A stretch of 33,641 nucleotides of DNA from Tannerella sp. (GTDB lineage Bacteria; Bacteroidota; Bacteroidia; Bacteroidales; Tannerellaceae): NCBI GenBank assembly GCA_031285685.1, contig JAITVS010000211.1:1-33641 (forward strand). The letters run 5' to 3'. How positions within the stretch are numbered: position 1 is the stretch's first letter; each line of letters begins with the position of its first letter. The notes beneath the pieces were generated by a model. The model saw only the letters and a program-made list of their open reading frames with translations, did no database searches and was not told the origin of the DNA. Positions 25,323 to 33,441 of this stretch are shown in pieces. The position numbers were made by a program, and so were the translations under genes.

Positions 25323-26298
25323 ATCCCCATTTCAGGTAGGTCGCCCCCCAGGTAAAACCGGCTCCAAAAGCAGCCAGGATAAGATTATCGCCCTTTTTCA
25401 GTTTCGGTTCCCATTCCCATAAACAAAGAGGAATACTACCCGAACTCGTATTTCCGTAACGCTGAATATTCACCATTACCTTTTCAATAGGCACCTCCAA
25501 ACGCCGTGCAGCCGCTTCAATAATGCGCATGTTTGCCTGGTGAGGAATGATCCAGTCTATATCGTCTTTCTTCAGTCCGTTGCGTTCAACAATTTCCGCC
25601 GCCACATCAGCCATTTCGGACACTGCACGTTTGAATACGATTTTTCCTTCCTGATAAACCGTGTGTTCGTGATTGTCCACGGTTTCATAGGTAGGCATCT
25701 TTGCCGAACCGCCGGCTTTCATTAACAGATGCGGCAAACCACTCCCATCCGTACGAAGGATGGAATCAAGAATACCGATCGGCTCAGTGGTGGCTTCTAT
25801 CAGTATAGCACCACACCCGTCACCAAACAAGGGACATGTCGTACGATCCGTATAATTTGTAATGGCCGTCATCATATCACCGGCAACAGCAATAATGCGT
25901 TTATAACGCCCGGAACGTACATAATTGGCTGCCGTCTCCAACAAATAGATAAAGCCGGAACACGCAGCTTGCAGGTCAAAGGCAAAAGCTTTCTTACAAC
26001 CTGTCTGATAGGATATAATCGAGGCAGTCGGCGGAAAATGATAATCACCGGTAGATGTTGCGCAAATAACGCCTTCAACCGACTCCGGATCGATACCGGT
26101 CTTCCTTACCAGTTCATTAACGGCCTGTATACCCATGTAAGACATCGCTTTTCCGTCCTTAAGGACACGACGTTCCTTAATACCTACACGTGTCATGATC
26201 CACTCATCGTTGGTATCGACCATTTTGGCCAGATCTTCGTTCGTTATTTTATCTTCGGGTACATATCCTCCTATCCCTGTAATAACTGCATTTATCAT
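25303..26298 (-). CDS. fabH: Beta-ketoacyl-ACP synthase III
   Basis: I use the ATG at 26298 ([14 protein letters not shown]), because the family begins just before the first beta strand and an AGAGA stretch precedes it. Another in-frame ATG lies at 26316. The 331-residue enzyme condenses acetyl- or branched acyl-CoA with malonyl-ACP to begin fatty acid synthesis. The triad is visible: Cys113 in LQAACSGF, His in [10 protein letters not shown] and Asn in [10 protein letters not shown]. It sits between rpmF and era, a common Bacteroidota order. A hairpin lies immediately upstream of its start. Confidence 0.97.
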   Translation of the reverse strand: MINAVITGIGGYVPEDKITNEDLAKMVDTNDEWIMTRVGIKERRVLKDGKAMSYMGIQAVNELVRKTGIDPESVEGVICATSTGDYHFPPTASIISYQTGCKKAFAFDLQAACSGFIYLLETAANYVRSGRYKRIIAVAGDMMTAITNYTDRTTCPLFGDGCGAILIEATTEPIGILDSILRTDGSGLPHLLMKAGGSAKMPTYETVDNHEHTVYQEGKIVFKRAVSEMADVAAEIVERNGLKKDDIDWIIPHQANMRIIEAAARRLEVPIEKVMVNIQRYGNTSSGSIPLCLWEWEPKLKKGDNLILAAFGAGFTWGATYLKWGYDGSST

Positions 26299-26322
26299 AA
26301 TTATATCTCTTTTCATTAATTT

Positions 26323-26357
26323 AAATAGCCCTAAAGTTTTTCAATTTAGGGCTATTT
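26323..26357. terminator. 13-bp perfect hairpin between rpmF and fabH
   Basis: AAATAGCCCTAAA (26323-26335) and TTTAGGGCTATTT (26345-26357) pair perfectly around a 9-nt loop. On the plus strand a T-rich tail follows, but no plus gene ends here. On the minus strand it lies between the rpmF stop (26388) and the fabH start, followed by TTAAT. It may act as a partial terminator or RNA-processing or stability element that sets different levels for L32 and FabH. Confidence 0.55.
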
Positions 26358-26387
26358 ATTTTTTTAAAAACTACTCAAAAAGCCTGT

Positions 26388-26573
26388 TTAAATTGCAGCT
26401 TCTTTTTCGATTGCGAGTTTACCTCTGTAGTAACCACACTCGCTGCATACAGTGTGGTAAATATGCCATGCGCCACAATTCGGGCATACGGCCATTGTCG
26501 GGAGAACTGCTTTATCATGCGTTCTACGCTTGGCAGTTCTCGTGTTTCCTTGTCTTCTTTTAGGATGTGCCAT
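26388..26573 (-). CDS. rpmF: 50S ribosomal protein L32
   Basis: This 61-residue basic protein begins MAHPKRRQGNTRTAKRRTHDK, the universal L32 opening (usually AVPKRR, here AHPKRR). It binds zinc through C30, C33, C43 and C46. It follows the DUF177 gene by 16 nt, the order seen in most bacteria. The zinc-type cysteines are all kept. Confidence 0.98.
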   Translation of the reverse strand: MAHPKRRQGNTRTAKRRTHDKAVLPTMAVCPNCGAWHIYHTVCSECGYYRGKLAIEKEAAI

Positions 26574-26589
26574 AATGTTTTATTTTAAA

Positions 26590-27153
26590 TTAATTATCTC
26601 CAATTAAATTACGAAGGACATTCCAACGCGGATCTACCGGTTGAATGTCATCTTCCGACTCCGGAACTTCTTCATCGTCCACCTCCGATTCATCGACGCA
26701 AAGTTCATTCAGTTTCGAAGCCATCACTTCGTTGCATTCGCCGGGTTTATGAACATGTTTCATCGGTATCGCCAACGCAATAAATTCATACATGTACCAG
26801 GCAATGTTGATAAAGCCTTCTTCTTCCGAAATGATGATCTGCTCATCACTTGTTTCGGCATACATTTCTCCAAACGTAATTATCAACCTGTTTATTGTCT
26901 CAACCGGAATTTCCATATCATCCAGGCAGCGATCACACGTAACCGTAACTACTCCTTCTATCCGAAAATCCAACTCAAACGCCGACGATATACGTACAAC
27001 CGAGAGTGAGACGTTCACTTTGCCTTCTTTGACTTCAGGTCCGTTCACGTTTTCAAAAAACTCATTATCCAGCACATAATCAAACTCATATGTCTTTGCC
27101 GGAGAAAGGTTCTTCAAATCAATCTGATATATTTTCAACGTTCTCAAAGTCAA
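26590..27153 (-). CDS. DUF177 (YceD-like) protein, rRNA/ribosome-linked
   Basis: The 187-residue protein has the DUF177 core VVTVTCDRCLDDMEIPV (CxxC) and an acidic C-terminal tail. YceD-family proteins are linked to 23S rRNA and 50S assembly and are normally encoded next to rpmF, as here. No ATG is available at the expected N-terminus. The frame opens with TTG at 27153, with further TTG codons at 27147 and 27138, so a TTG start is likely. A strong promoter lies only about 20 nt upstream, giving a very short leader. Confidence 0.88.
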   Translation of the reverse strand: MTLRTLKIYQIDLKNLSPAKTYEFDYVLDNEFFENVNGPEVKEGKVNVSLSVVRISSAFELDFRIEGVVTVTCDRCLDDMEIPVETINRLIITFGEMYAETSDEQIIISEEEGFINIAWYMYEFIALAIPMKHVHKPGECNEVMASKLNELCVDESEVDDEEVPESEDDIQPVDPRWNVLRNLIGDN

Positions 27154-27173
27154 TAAAGTTGTGAAAAACCATG

Positions 27174-27204
27174 CAAAGGTACGGACTTTTTTTTAATTGA
27201 CAAT
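27174..27204 (-). promoter_or_regulatory. Predicted promoter of the DUF177-rpmF-fabH-era-der run
   Basis: On the minus strand ATTG (27201-27204) and TACCTTTG (27174-27181) are 19 nt apart; the -7 box is a full TAnnTTTG match. Transcription would begin near 27167, about 14 nt before the TTG start. Confidence 0.7.
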
Positions 27205-27295
27205 AGTTTTTTTATTTATTTTATACAACAAATTAATTATAAAATAATTATCACTCAAAAAAAATATGACACATGCGAAACAAGAGGAAACCCAA

Positions 27296-27871
27296 TCATT
27301 TATTCATACTGAACTCACAACCGCAATACTGTTGATTATAAAAACCATACATACGCACCAACTCATTCCGGCGCTCGCCAAGGCCTCCCTTACGCCAATT
27401 CTGAGCCCAGAAAACAAGATCCGGAAACAAAGCGGCCGCATATTCTCCTGCTTCGGAAATTTGTTCCAGACTCTTCCAGCGCGATGTGGCAAGGGTAGTA
27501 GCAAAAACACGGAATCCGTTTTCTGAGGCATACATCGCAGTGGCCACAAGGCGTTCCTTAAAACAGCGCAAACAGCGCGCTCCACGCTCAGGCTCCATCT
27601 CAAAACCCTTAATCGCTTCAAGCCATTTATCGTGATTATAATCAGCATCCACAAAATCAAGTCCCAGCATCTGTGCATGACGAATACATTCCGCCTTTCG
27701 CTTTTCATACTCCCTGTCAGGATATATATTGGGATTATAATAGAAAAGCGTAGGACGTATTCCGTGCTCTAAAAGGCATTCTACGATCGCCGAAGAGCAT
27801 GGCGCACAACAGGCGTGAAGGAGAATTTCGGTCTCTCCGCCGGGAACTTCTATTTTAAATTTTGAGTGCAT
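27296..27871 (-). CDS. queH: Epoxyqueuosine reductase QueH
   Basis: I choose the ATG at 27871 (MHSKFKIEVPGGETEILLHACC). The longer frame would need TTG at 27901, which falls inside a -7 promoter box. The 191-residue protein has the QueH cysteine motifs: CC and C in HACCAPCSS (C21, C22, C25), ARCLRCFKERL in the middle and QYCGCEF near the end. These hold an iron-sulfur cluster and a second metal site. QueH catalyses the last step of queuosine synthesis, reducing epoxyqueuosine in tRNA, and replaces QueG in many anaerobes. It is a single gene with no queuosine neighbours. Confidence 0.95.
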   Translation of the reverse strand: MHSKFKIEVPGGETEILLHACCAPCSSAIVECLLEHGIRPTLFYYNPNIYPDREYEKRKAECIRHAQMLGLDFVDADYNHDKWLEAIKGFEMEPERGARCLRCFKERLVATAMYASENGFRVFATTLATSRWKSLEQISEAGEYAAALFPDLVFWAQNWRKGGLGERRNELVRMYGFYNQQYCGCEFSMNK

Positions 27872-27898
27872 CAGCCTGTTACGTTGAAAAATCTTCTG

Positions 27899-27906
27899 CA
27901 AAAATA
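27899..27906 (-). promoter_or_regulatory. Possible -7 box of queH
   Basis: On the minus strand TATTTTTG matches TAnnTTTG and lies about 28 nt upstream of the ATG at 27871. No clear -33 box is found at 19 nt, so confidence is limited. Confidence 0.4.
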
Positions 27907-28014
27907 AACATTATTTAACCAGCATCCTATTAAACTTTCCGGAAAAATACCTGTCTATATAAAACATTTAGGTTAGGTTTTTTCATATTTTAGGTTTTTA
28001 AGGCGGGAAATGGC

Positions 28015-28064
28015 AGAGCGGTGACGTTCGGCTCTTTTCTATTTCAGCCGAACGTCACCGCTCT
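28015..28064. terminator. Perfect 19-bp GC-rich hairpin
   Basis: AGAGCGGTGACGTTCGGCT (28015-28033) pairs without mismatch with 28046-28064 around a 12-nt pyrimidine-rich loop. It lies 34 nt after the stop of the DUF3836-like gene on the minus strand and about 110 nt upstream of the queH promoter region. No long U-tract flanks it on either strand. It probably ends the DUF3836-like transcript. Confidence 0.6.
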
Positions 28065-28097
28065 TTCATAACACATTTTGCAATCCCCTGCCTACAT

Positions 28098-28610
28098 TCA
28101 TTGCTTATCGATTATTTCTCCCAACAGAGGTACGCTATCTATCATAAGCTCATTTATCAAAATCCAATCCCGGTTCTTCCTGTCCCATTCATATCTCTGA
28201 CTCAACAGTAAATTCCGCGAATCATCGATCGTATATACACTACGCTCCCTTTTCAATACTAAATCATAAGGATTCTGTATATGTCTTGACAATTCTATCG
28301 AATAGAGTCCGTCCTCATAACTATAAGTATAGGATAATGACTTGTCCCAACGATCTTCCGAACTGTTCCAGCGTGATACACACTGCGTTTTTATGCGGTC
28401 AAACTCATCGTATGTATAATCTTTCTTCATATACTGTGTAAAACTGGCATTTTTGTTGTCACGTTTTAAAATAGTCCTTGATGTAAGGACATTGTTAATC
28501 AGTTCGTCTTTATAAACATAATTCTCATTTTGCGCAAAAGCCTGATTAACACCAATTATTGCAAATACAGCCACTGCTGCAAACATTTTAAAAACATTGT
28601 TCCGTTTCAT
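28098..28610 (-). CDS. DUF3836-like secreted protein
   Basis: The 170-residue protein has a Sec signal peptide (residues 1-26, ending QAFAQ). The mature part has aromatic-rich beta repeats (KDYTYDEFDRIKTQCVSRW, SLSYTYSYEDG, RYEWDRKNRDW). This fits the DUF3836 family of exported Bacteroidales proteins, whose function is unknown. No lipobox or T9SS sorting domain is present, so it is probably periplasmic. AAGGAAATAAT before the ATG is a reasonable ribosome site. The repeat style is close to that of the T9SS cargo at 18873-20060. Confidence 0.75.
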   Translation of the reverse strand: MKRNNVFKMFAAVAVFAIIGVNQAFAQNENYVYKDELINNVLTSRTILKRDNKNASFTQYMKKDYTYDEFDRIKTQCVSRWNSSEDRWDKSLSYTYSYEDGLYSIELSRHIQNPYDLVLKRERSVYTIDDSRNLLLSQRYEWDRKNRDWILINELMIDSVPLLGEIIDKQ

Positions 28611-28821
28611 ATTATTTCCTTTCTTAATTTACTTTTTGAAACAGAATCATCCGGATGCTTCTATTCATAAGACGGGACAAATAAAAAAAAGTTACAATTA
28701 AACTTTTATTTTTTTCTAACAGCATAAAAGCCCAGGCCGGAAGACCTGTCTAAAGAATAGCAAATACAAGTGCGGAAAACATCATATATCGTTTTTTTCA
28801 GGATTAGCGGCAGGATTCTTT

Positions 28822-30348
28822 TTACGTATCCGTATAAATCACATGGATATTCCCCCTATCTTTTCCAATCCTGATATCGCCTATATCGCCCGATCGGGGC
28901 GCACTCTCTTCATACTGAAATACAGGAACTTCATCGTCAGTAAAAGAATATATAACCAAACGCCGCTCTCCGGTATTATTGTTTTTGATGATAAAAGCAA
29001 AATCCGTAAATTTACTGCTGCGATCGAATAAACGAAGATAAGAAACCGTGTTTGGTTTCACATTTTTCGGCTTGGCATATATCTGCCATTCCTTCCCATA
29101 ACCAAAACTTTTCGTTTTATGAATTTTTCCATTAAAATTATTCCGCTTCAGATAGTCCAACAATGCTAACCTGCACTTAGCCGTACTGATACATTCCTTC
29201 GATTCATTGTCACCAAATACATTGTTTAACCGGAAAAAATCATCTTCAGGTAAAATATATGATGACGCAATATATCCGATTATTTCTTTTTTTCCTGTTT
29301 TCAATTTCACATCACTCCATTCCGGCTCAAAAGCATACGTTATTAATTTCATTCCATAAGGCAGTTCCTCTATAATATTAAATTCCGTCCCCGTTATTTG
29401 AGATGAACGCAAATTGGTAATATTCGAAAATGTGTAATATCTCGGTGCGTCTTTGTCGCGCTTATAAGGCATATAGAGATACAAATAGCCGACAATACCG
29501 CCAGCCAATATCACAAGACATATTCCGACAATTAAAATCAATGCAAACTTATTCTTTGAACCTTTTGCTCTGTTATCCTCTTTTTCAATGAAAGAACCAG
29601 CATGCGGATTTTTCTCCATATTATTTACCATAACAGATTCAATGGTAGTATTTAGTACAGGTGCTGCAGCAACGGGTACTTCTTGTAATACCGGAGCCGA
29701 AGGCGGAGGTGATTGAGACGGTATAGCCTCCTCTTGTTGCAAATCATATCCTCTTAATGAATTATTCTGTTTTGCTTTATCAATTTCCATTGCTACGGAT
29801 TCCGGAACACAAATCTTATTGCACGGATTAAAAATGGCACCTAAAACTTTAATCCAAACCAGCCCACATGGAATTCCTATTAATGAGATGAATTCCCCAA
29901 ACGCTAACAATGTCGCTGATATTACGGTACATAAACCCGGTATAAAATAAAGTATACGGTTAATAATGCACCAGACTTTCCAGAATTGGCTTTGCTCCCG
30001 CTCGTTCAACAAACCGAGATCAGCTTTGTTTACCATCGCATTTCCATGTGGCCAGAACAAAAATTTGCTTATCTGGAAAAATCCCAGTCCTACAGGAATA
30101 AAGACGATTGTCAAACAGAAAAACAATCCGGTTAAAGCCATAAAAATAGCCGTTATAAATCCACCGAACGGAATATGCCAGAGAATGTTCAAAAATACTT
30201 TCATTGGCGATGTTGATGATGTTGATTGACGACCGGAGCTATTCATAGAGAATAAAGCGCCAATTATGACAACAATTACAGGTAATATTATCAATGATAT
30301 TATTAATAATTCACCTGCCCCTAAATTTCCGATAAAAAGCATTGACAT
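28822..30348 (-). CDS. Membrane protein with YccF-like domains and SH3-like exterior
   Basis: This 508-residue protein begins with a hydrophobic helix (about 11-33). It then shows two YccF/DUF307-like repeats: NILWHIPFGGFITAIFMA to FIPVGLG and FLFWPHG (about 48-105), and ILYFIPG to LIGIPCGL, ending IFNPCNK (about 130-180). A proline-rich linker (SQSPPPSAPV) leads to another transmembrane helix (about 268-293) and a C-terminal domain. That domain contains an SH3b-like stretch (WSDVKLKTGKKEIIGYIASSYI), probably outside the inner membrane. I do not know a named family with this order. The role may be sensing or anchoring in the envelope, which is a guess. The gap to the upstream gene is 119 nt. 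Confidence 0.78.
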   Translation of the reverse strand: MSMLFIGNLGAGELLIISLIILPVIVVIIGALFSMNSSGRQSTSSTSPMKVFLNILWHIPFGGFITAIFMALTGLFFCLTIVFIPVGLGFFQISKFLFWPHGNAMVNKADLGLLNEREQSQFWKVWCIINRILYFIPGLCTVISATLLAFGEFISLIGIPCGLVWIKVLGAIFNPCNKICVPESVAMEIDKAKQNNSLRGYDLQQEEAIPSQSPPPSAPVLQEVPVAAAPVLNTTIESVMVNNMEKNPHAGSFIEKEDNRAKGSKNKFALILIVGICLVILAGGIVGYLYLYMPYKRDKDAPRYYTFSNITNLRSSQITGTEFNIIEELPYGMKLITYAFEPEWSDVKLKTGKKEIIGYIASSYILPEDDFFRLNNVFGDNESKECISTAKCRLALLDYLKRNNFNGKIHKTKSFGYGKEWQIYAKPKNVKPNTVSYLRLFDRSSKFTDFAFIIKNNNTGERRLVIYSFTDDEVPVFQYEESAPRSGDIGDIRIGKDRGNIHVIYTDT

Positions 30349-30467
30349 ATTTTATTGATGATTATAAATGATTGTAACACATGACAGAAGAATAATGCAT
30401 GCTCTTTCTTCATATTGGCCGTTCTTTTCTTTTGCTGATATATTCATAATAATACAATTATTTTATG

Positions 30468-31850
30468 TTATTTATAGGTCAATCTAAATCTTACGGGCAC
30501 CGTATATTTAACTCTGACCGGTTCACCTTTTAATTCGCCCGGTTTAAACCGGGGTAACAGTTTGATAACCCGTAGCGCCTCTTTATCCAACATCGGGTCC
30601 ACAGGAGTTACAACTTCCACATCACATACCGACCCGTCAACATTTACAACAAAAGCACACTTAACAGACCCTTGTATTTTATTTTCGGCCGCAACGACCG
30701 GATAATGTATATGTTCCGCAATCCACTTTAACAACGCCATTTCTCCTCCGGGAAATACCGGCATTTTTTCTACATTGTTATAGACCGTATTGGCATCAAC
30801 TTTGCCGGATGCAGCATTAGCGGAGGATTTTTCCGGCAGTTTTTTCTCAACAACAGATGAAAATTTATTCCAATTGCCTGTTGTGTAATTACTTTTTTTG
30901 CCGGTGGGTACGGTCAGTTTACAGGAAAAAAAATGGATATTTTCAAAAACCTCCGCAACATTCATACCTATCGGCATATCCCATAATACTTCGACATGAC
31001 TTAATCTTCTGCAATTTGCAAAAGATCCGTCTTCCATGCTTAATACCGACTGTGGTATAACGACAGACGTCAGATTTTCCAAACCTTTAAAAGCATATCT
31101 CCCGACACCTAATACCCCTTCTTCTATCACAATTTGCTGAATATCCTTACGCATCGCATACCAGGGGGTGCTTTCTTCGTTATCGTAATCAGGAATCGTT
31201 CCTGTTCCGTGAAACGTAAGCACACCATCATCAGAAAGATTCCATTCCGGTAGCTTAAAAGATTTCGCTTTTTTATGCCAGTAAGACGAAATCTCCTTAT
31301 TTACATCAAGGCCTCCCTTTCCATAAAAGTAAAACTCACTAAGTTGCTCACACGCTACAGGATGTTTATTTTCTGCTGCTTTTTGATACCATAAAAAAGC
31401 CTTTTTCTCATTTTTGTCGACACCTATACCATATTCATACATAGCGCCTATCGCATATTGCGCATCAGAGCTTTCATTATCAGCAGCTTTCTCATACCAC
31501 CCCAATGCGATAGTAAGATCTTTCTGCACACACTTCCCATAAAAAAAACAATTGCCGATGTATAATTGCGCGGGCAAATAATTTTGTTCTGCGGCTCTCT
31601 TCAATTGTGCCAAACCAATCTGAGAATCTTGCTCAACCCCAAGACCTTCACAATACATGCAACCAAGATAGTATTGAGCTTCGGATACCCCTTCTCTCGC
31701 AGCATTCTGCAACGGCGCTAAAGCCTGACCGTATTGTCTTTCCTTATAATATCGCCTGCCGCTTGTTAGGCTATAGCTTTCACTTTGGGAAAAACCGGCA
31801 TTTGCAACAAGGCAAAATAAACCAATAATACTGATTATTTTTTTTAACAT
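30468..31850 (-). CDS. Sel1-repeat, LRR and TonB-C fusion protein
   Basis: The 460-residue protein has a signal peptide (1-22, ending GFSQS). Four or so Sel1/TPR-like repeats follow (about 30-200; AQYYLGCMYCEGLGV, AQYAIGAMYEYGIGV), then a BspA-type leucine-rich segment (about 203-330; IQQIVIEEGVLGVGRYAFKG and LTSVVIPQSVL). A TonB C-terminal domain closes it (about 358-460; FPGGEMALLKWIAEHIHYP, GSVKCAFVVNVDGSVCDVEV, FKPGELKGEPVRVKYTVPVRF). It lacks the N-terminal TM anchor of true TonB, so it is likely a periplasmic protein using the TonB-C fold for protein contacts. It starts 2 nt after the WG-repeat gene stop, so they are cotranscribed. Confidence 0.85.
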   Translation of the reverse strand: MLKKIISIIGLFCLVANAGFSQSESYSLTSGRRYYKERQYGQALAPLQNAAREGVSEAQYYLGCMYCEGLGVEQDSQIGLAQLKRAAEQNYLPAQLYIGNCFFYGKCVQKDLTIALGWYEKAADNESSDAQYAIGAMYEYGIGVDKNEKKAFLWYQKAAENKHPVACEQLSEFYFYGKGGLDVNKEISSYWHKKAKSFKLPEWNLSDDGVLTFHGTGTIPDYDNEESTPWYAMRKDIQQIVIEEGVLGVGRYAFKGLENLTSVVIPQSVLSMEDGSFANCRRLSHVEVLWDMPIGMNVAEVFENIHFFSCKLTVPTGKKSNYTTGNWNKFSSVVEKKLPEKSSANAASGKVDANTVYNNVEKMPVFPGGEMALLKWIAEHIHYPVVAAENKIQGSVKCAFVVNVDGSVCDVEVVTPVDPMLDKEALRVIKLLPRFKPGELKGEPVRVKYTVPVRFRLTYK

Positions 31851-31852
31851 GA

Positions 31853-33439
31853 TTAATTCTTTTTAAAGGCATAAATAATGATACGATCTTTTGCGCACTG
31901 AATATTTACATTAATCTGACCTTTGGAAACAGAATAGCTTCCTTCTTCCAATGAAACCTCGTCCATGGAAGTCCCTCCAAATGATTGATAGATAGCTGCC
32001 GCAATAAATTGCTCTCTTCCACGGGCTTTCCCCTTCAGGTCTAATAAGGTAACATAAAATGCCGGGACAAGCTCATCATTCACAACTTCTTTATAATCAA
32101 ACCATCCGTCAAACTCCTTTGTCCAAACACCGCCTTCTATCACTATTGCATACTCAATATCGCCGGACAGGCTTTGTCGCGAAACCAATGTCTGATAACT
32201 CTCATTCTTTTTAAATGAATAATTACTTAGCTTATAGATATCTTTCAACATGCTCAGGCTGGCATCCCATGCATGTCCGTTGAAAGCTTCCGGAGTGATT
32301 AGTTCCTGCATTTTTCCACAAATAAAATCCGTATCCAGATAATCTGTTTTCAAATTGTAGTTATCGTTTATGAATCCTTCTATAGCGATTCTTATATCTT
32401 TAAATTGAGGATTTACAACAATCTTTCCTTTTTCATTGATAAGCCCCAATAAGTCATTCATGCCGACAATAGCAACCGAAGAGACAAAAGGCATCGCGCC
32501 ATCAAACTGGGGATTAATAACTATTTTTCCATGGCGATCAATATAGCCCCATTGATCATTTATTTGAACCGGAGCAAGGTTACCCTTCAAAAACATGAAA
32601 GCCATATCGAATTGAGGGTTAATCAGGATCTTTCCATCCTTATCCATCCATCCAATTTTTTTATTCTGGCTTATCATATATATATTACCATCAGGATTAA
32701 TTAGATCATATTGAGGATTAACCGTATATTGCCCGTTATGATTAATAATACCACTTTTCCCTCCAAAAGAAACCACTGCATGTTTGTTATCATTAAATGA
32801 GTTATAACCTTCCAACGCTTTATAATCAAACTGATAATTAATGACTAAAACGCCTGTTTTATCAATATAGCCGATTTTATGCTTTTCATTCACAACTGCC
32901 GCTTTCCCCTGATGAAAATCCAGGGCTACATCAAATTGTGGAATTATTTCCATTTCTCCCTTTTTATTAACAAAGCCCCAAACTTCCTTCCCATTCTTAT
33001 TTAATATGGAAACGGCAGCCAGTCCTTCATGAAAATTCCTGACCTCCTGCGCCTGCTTCATTTCAAACAATACGTCACCTTTTTTATTAATCGCCACCGG
33101 ATAACCATTTTCTTTAACCACCCAAGCCACTCCTTCACTAAAAGAAGTAAGCCTCTTATAGTGAGGTTGAATGATAAATGTCCCTGTTTTATCAATAAAA
33201 CCATATAATTGATTTTCTCCCTTCAACTTAACCGAAGCCAAACCTTCATGAAAAAAATTAGCATCGGAAAACATCGGATTTATGACAGTCTTTCCTTCCT
33301 TATCTATATACATCCAGGCATCGCCATTATGTACAGTAAACAAATCGTGCTCATCCGTGCTCATCTTTAAATTATCGCAAGACAGCAGACACAGTAATCC
33401 CAGTGATAGTATTAATTGTTTTCCTAAGTAAATAATCAA
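31853..33439 (-). CDS. WG-repeat lipoprotein, 5' end abutting an IS630 element
   Basis: The 528-residue frame has a lipoprotein signal with lipobox LLSC (about residues 18-21) and then about nine WG repeats of roughly 35-45 residues (for example YIDKEGKTVINPMF, WGYIDRHGKIVINPQF). A C-terminal domain of about 180 residues (370-528) is not recognised. WG repeats are beta-rich and occur in exported proteins of unknown role. The only start that keeps the signal peptide is TTG at 33439, 2 nt from the stop codon of the IS630-type transposase. The original ATG and promoter may therefore have been replaced by the insertion. If so, expression may now depend on read-through from the element. Confidence 0.8.
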   Translation of the reverse strand: MIIYLGKQLILSLGLLCLLSCDNLKMSTDEHDLFTVHNGDAWMYIDKEGKTVINPMFSDANFFHEGLASVKLKGENQLYGFIDKTGTFIIQPHYKRLTSFSEGVAWVVKENGYPVAINKKGDVLFEMKQAQEVRNFHEGLAAVSILNKNGKEVWGFVNKKGEMEIIPQFDVALDFHQGKAAVVNEKHKIGYIDKTGVLVINYQFDYKALEGYNSFNDNKHAVVSFGGKSGIINHNGQYTVNPQYDLINPDGNIYMISQNKKIGWMDKDGKILINPQFDMAFMFLKGNLAPVQINDQWGYIDRHGKIVINPQFDGAMPFVSSVAIVGMNDLLGLINEKGKIVVNPQFKDIRIAIEGFINDNYNLKTDYLDTDFICGKMQELITPEAFNGHAWDASLSMLKDIYKLSNYSFKKNESYQTLVSRQSLSGDIEYAIVIEGGVWTKEFDGWFDYKEVVNDELVPAFYVTLLDLKGKARGREQFIAAAIYQSFGGTSMDEVSLEEGSYSVSKGQINVNIQCAKDRIIIYAFKKN

Positions 33440-33441
33440 AA

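Noticed and set aside
25729..26319. A plus-strand frame of 196 codons opposite fabH
   Set aside because: It is the shadow of the strongly conserved fabH gene on the other strand.
27296..27901. Longer queH from TTG at 27901
   Set aside because: The TTG overlaps the predicted -7 box, and the protein family starts close to the ATG at 27871.
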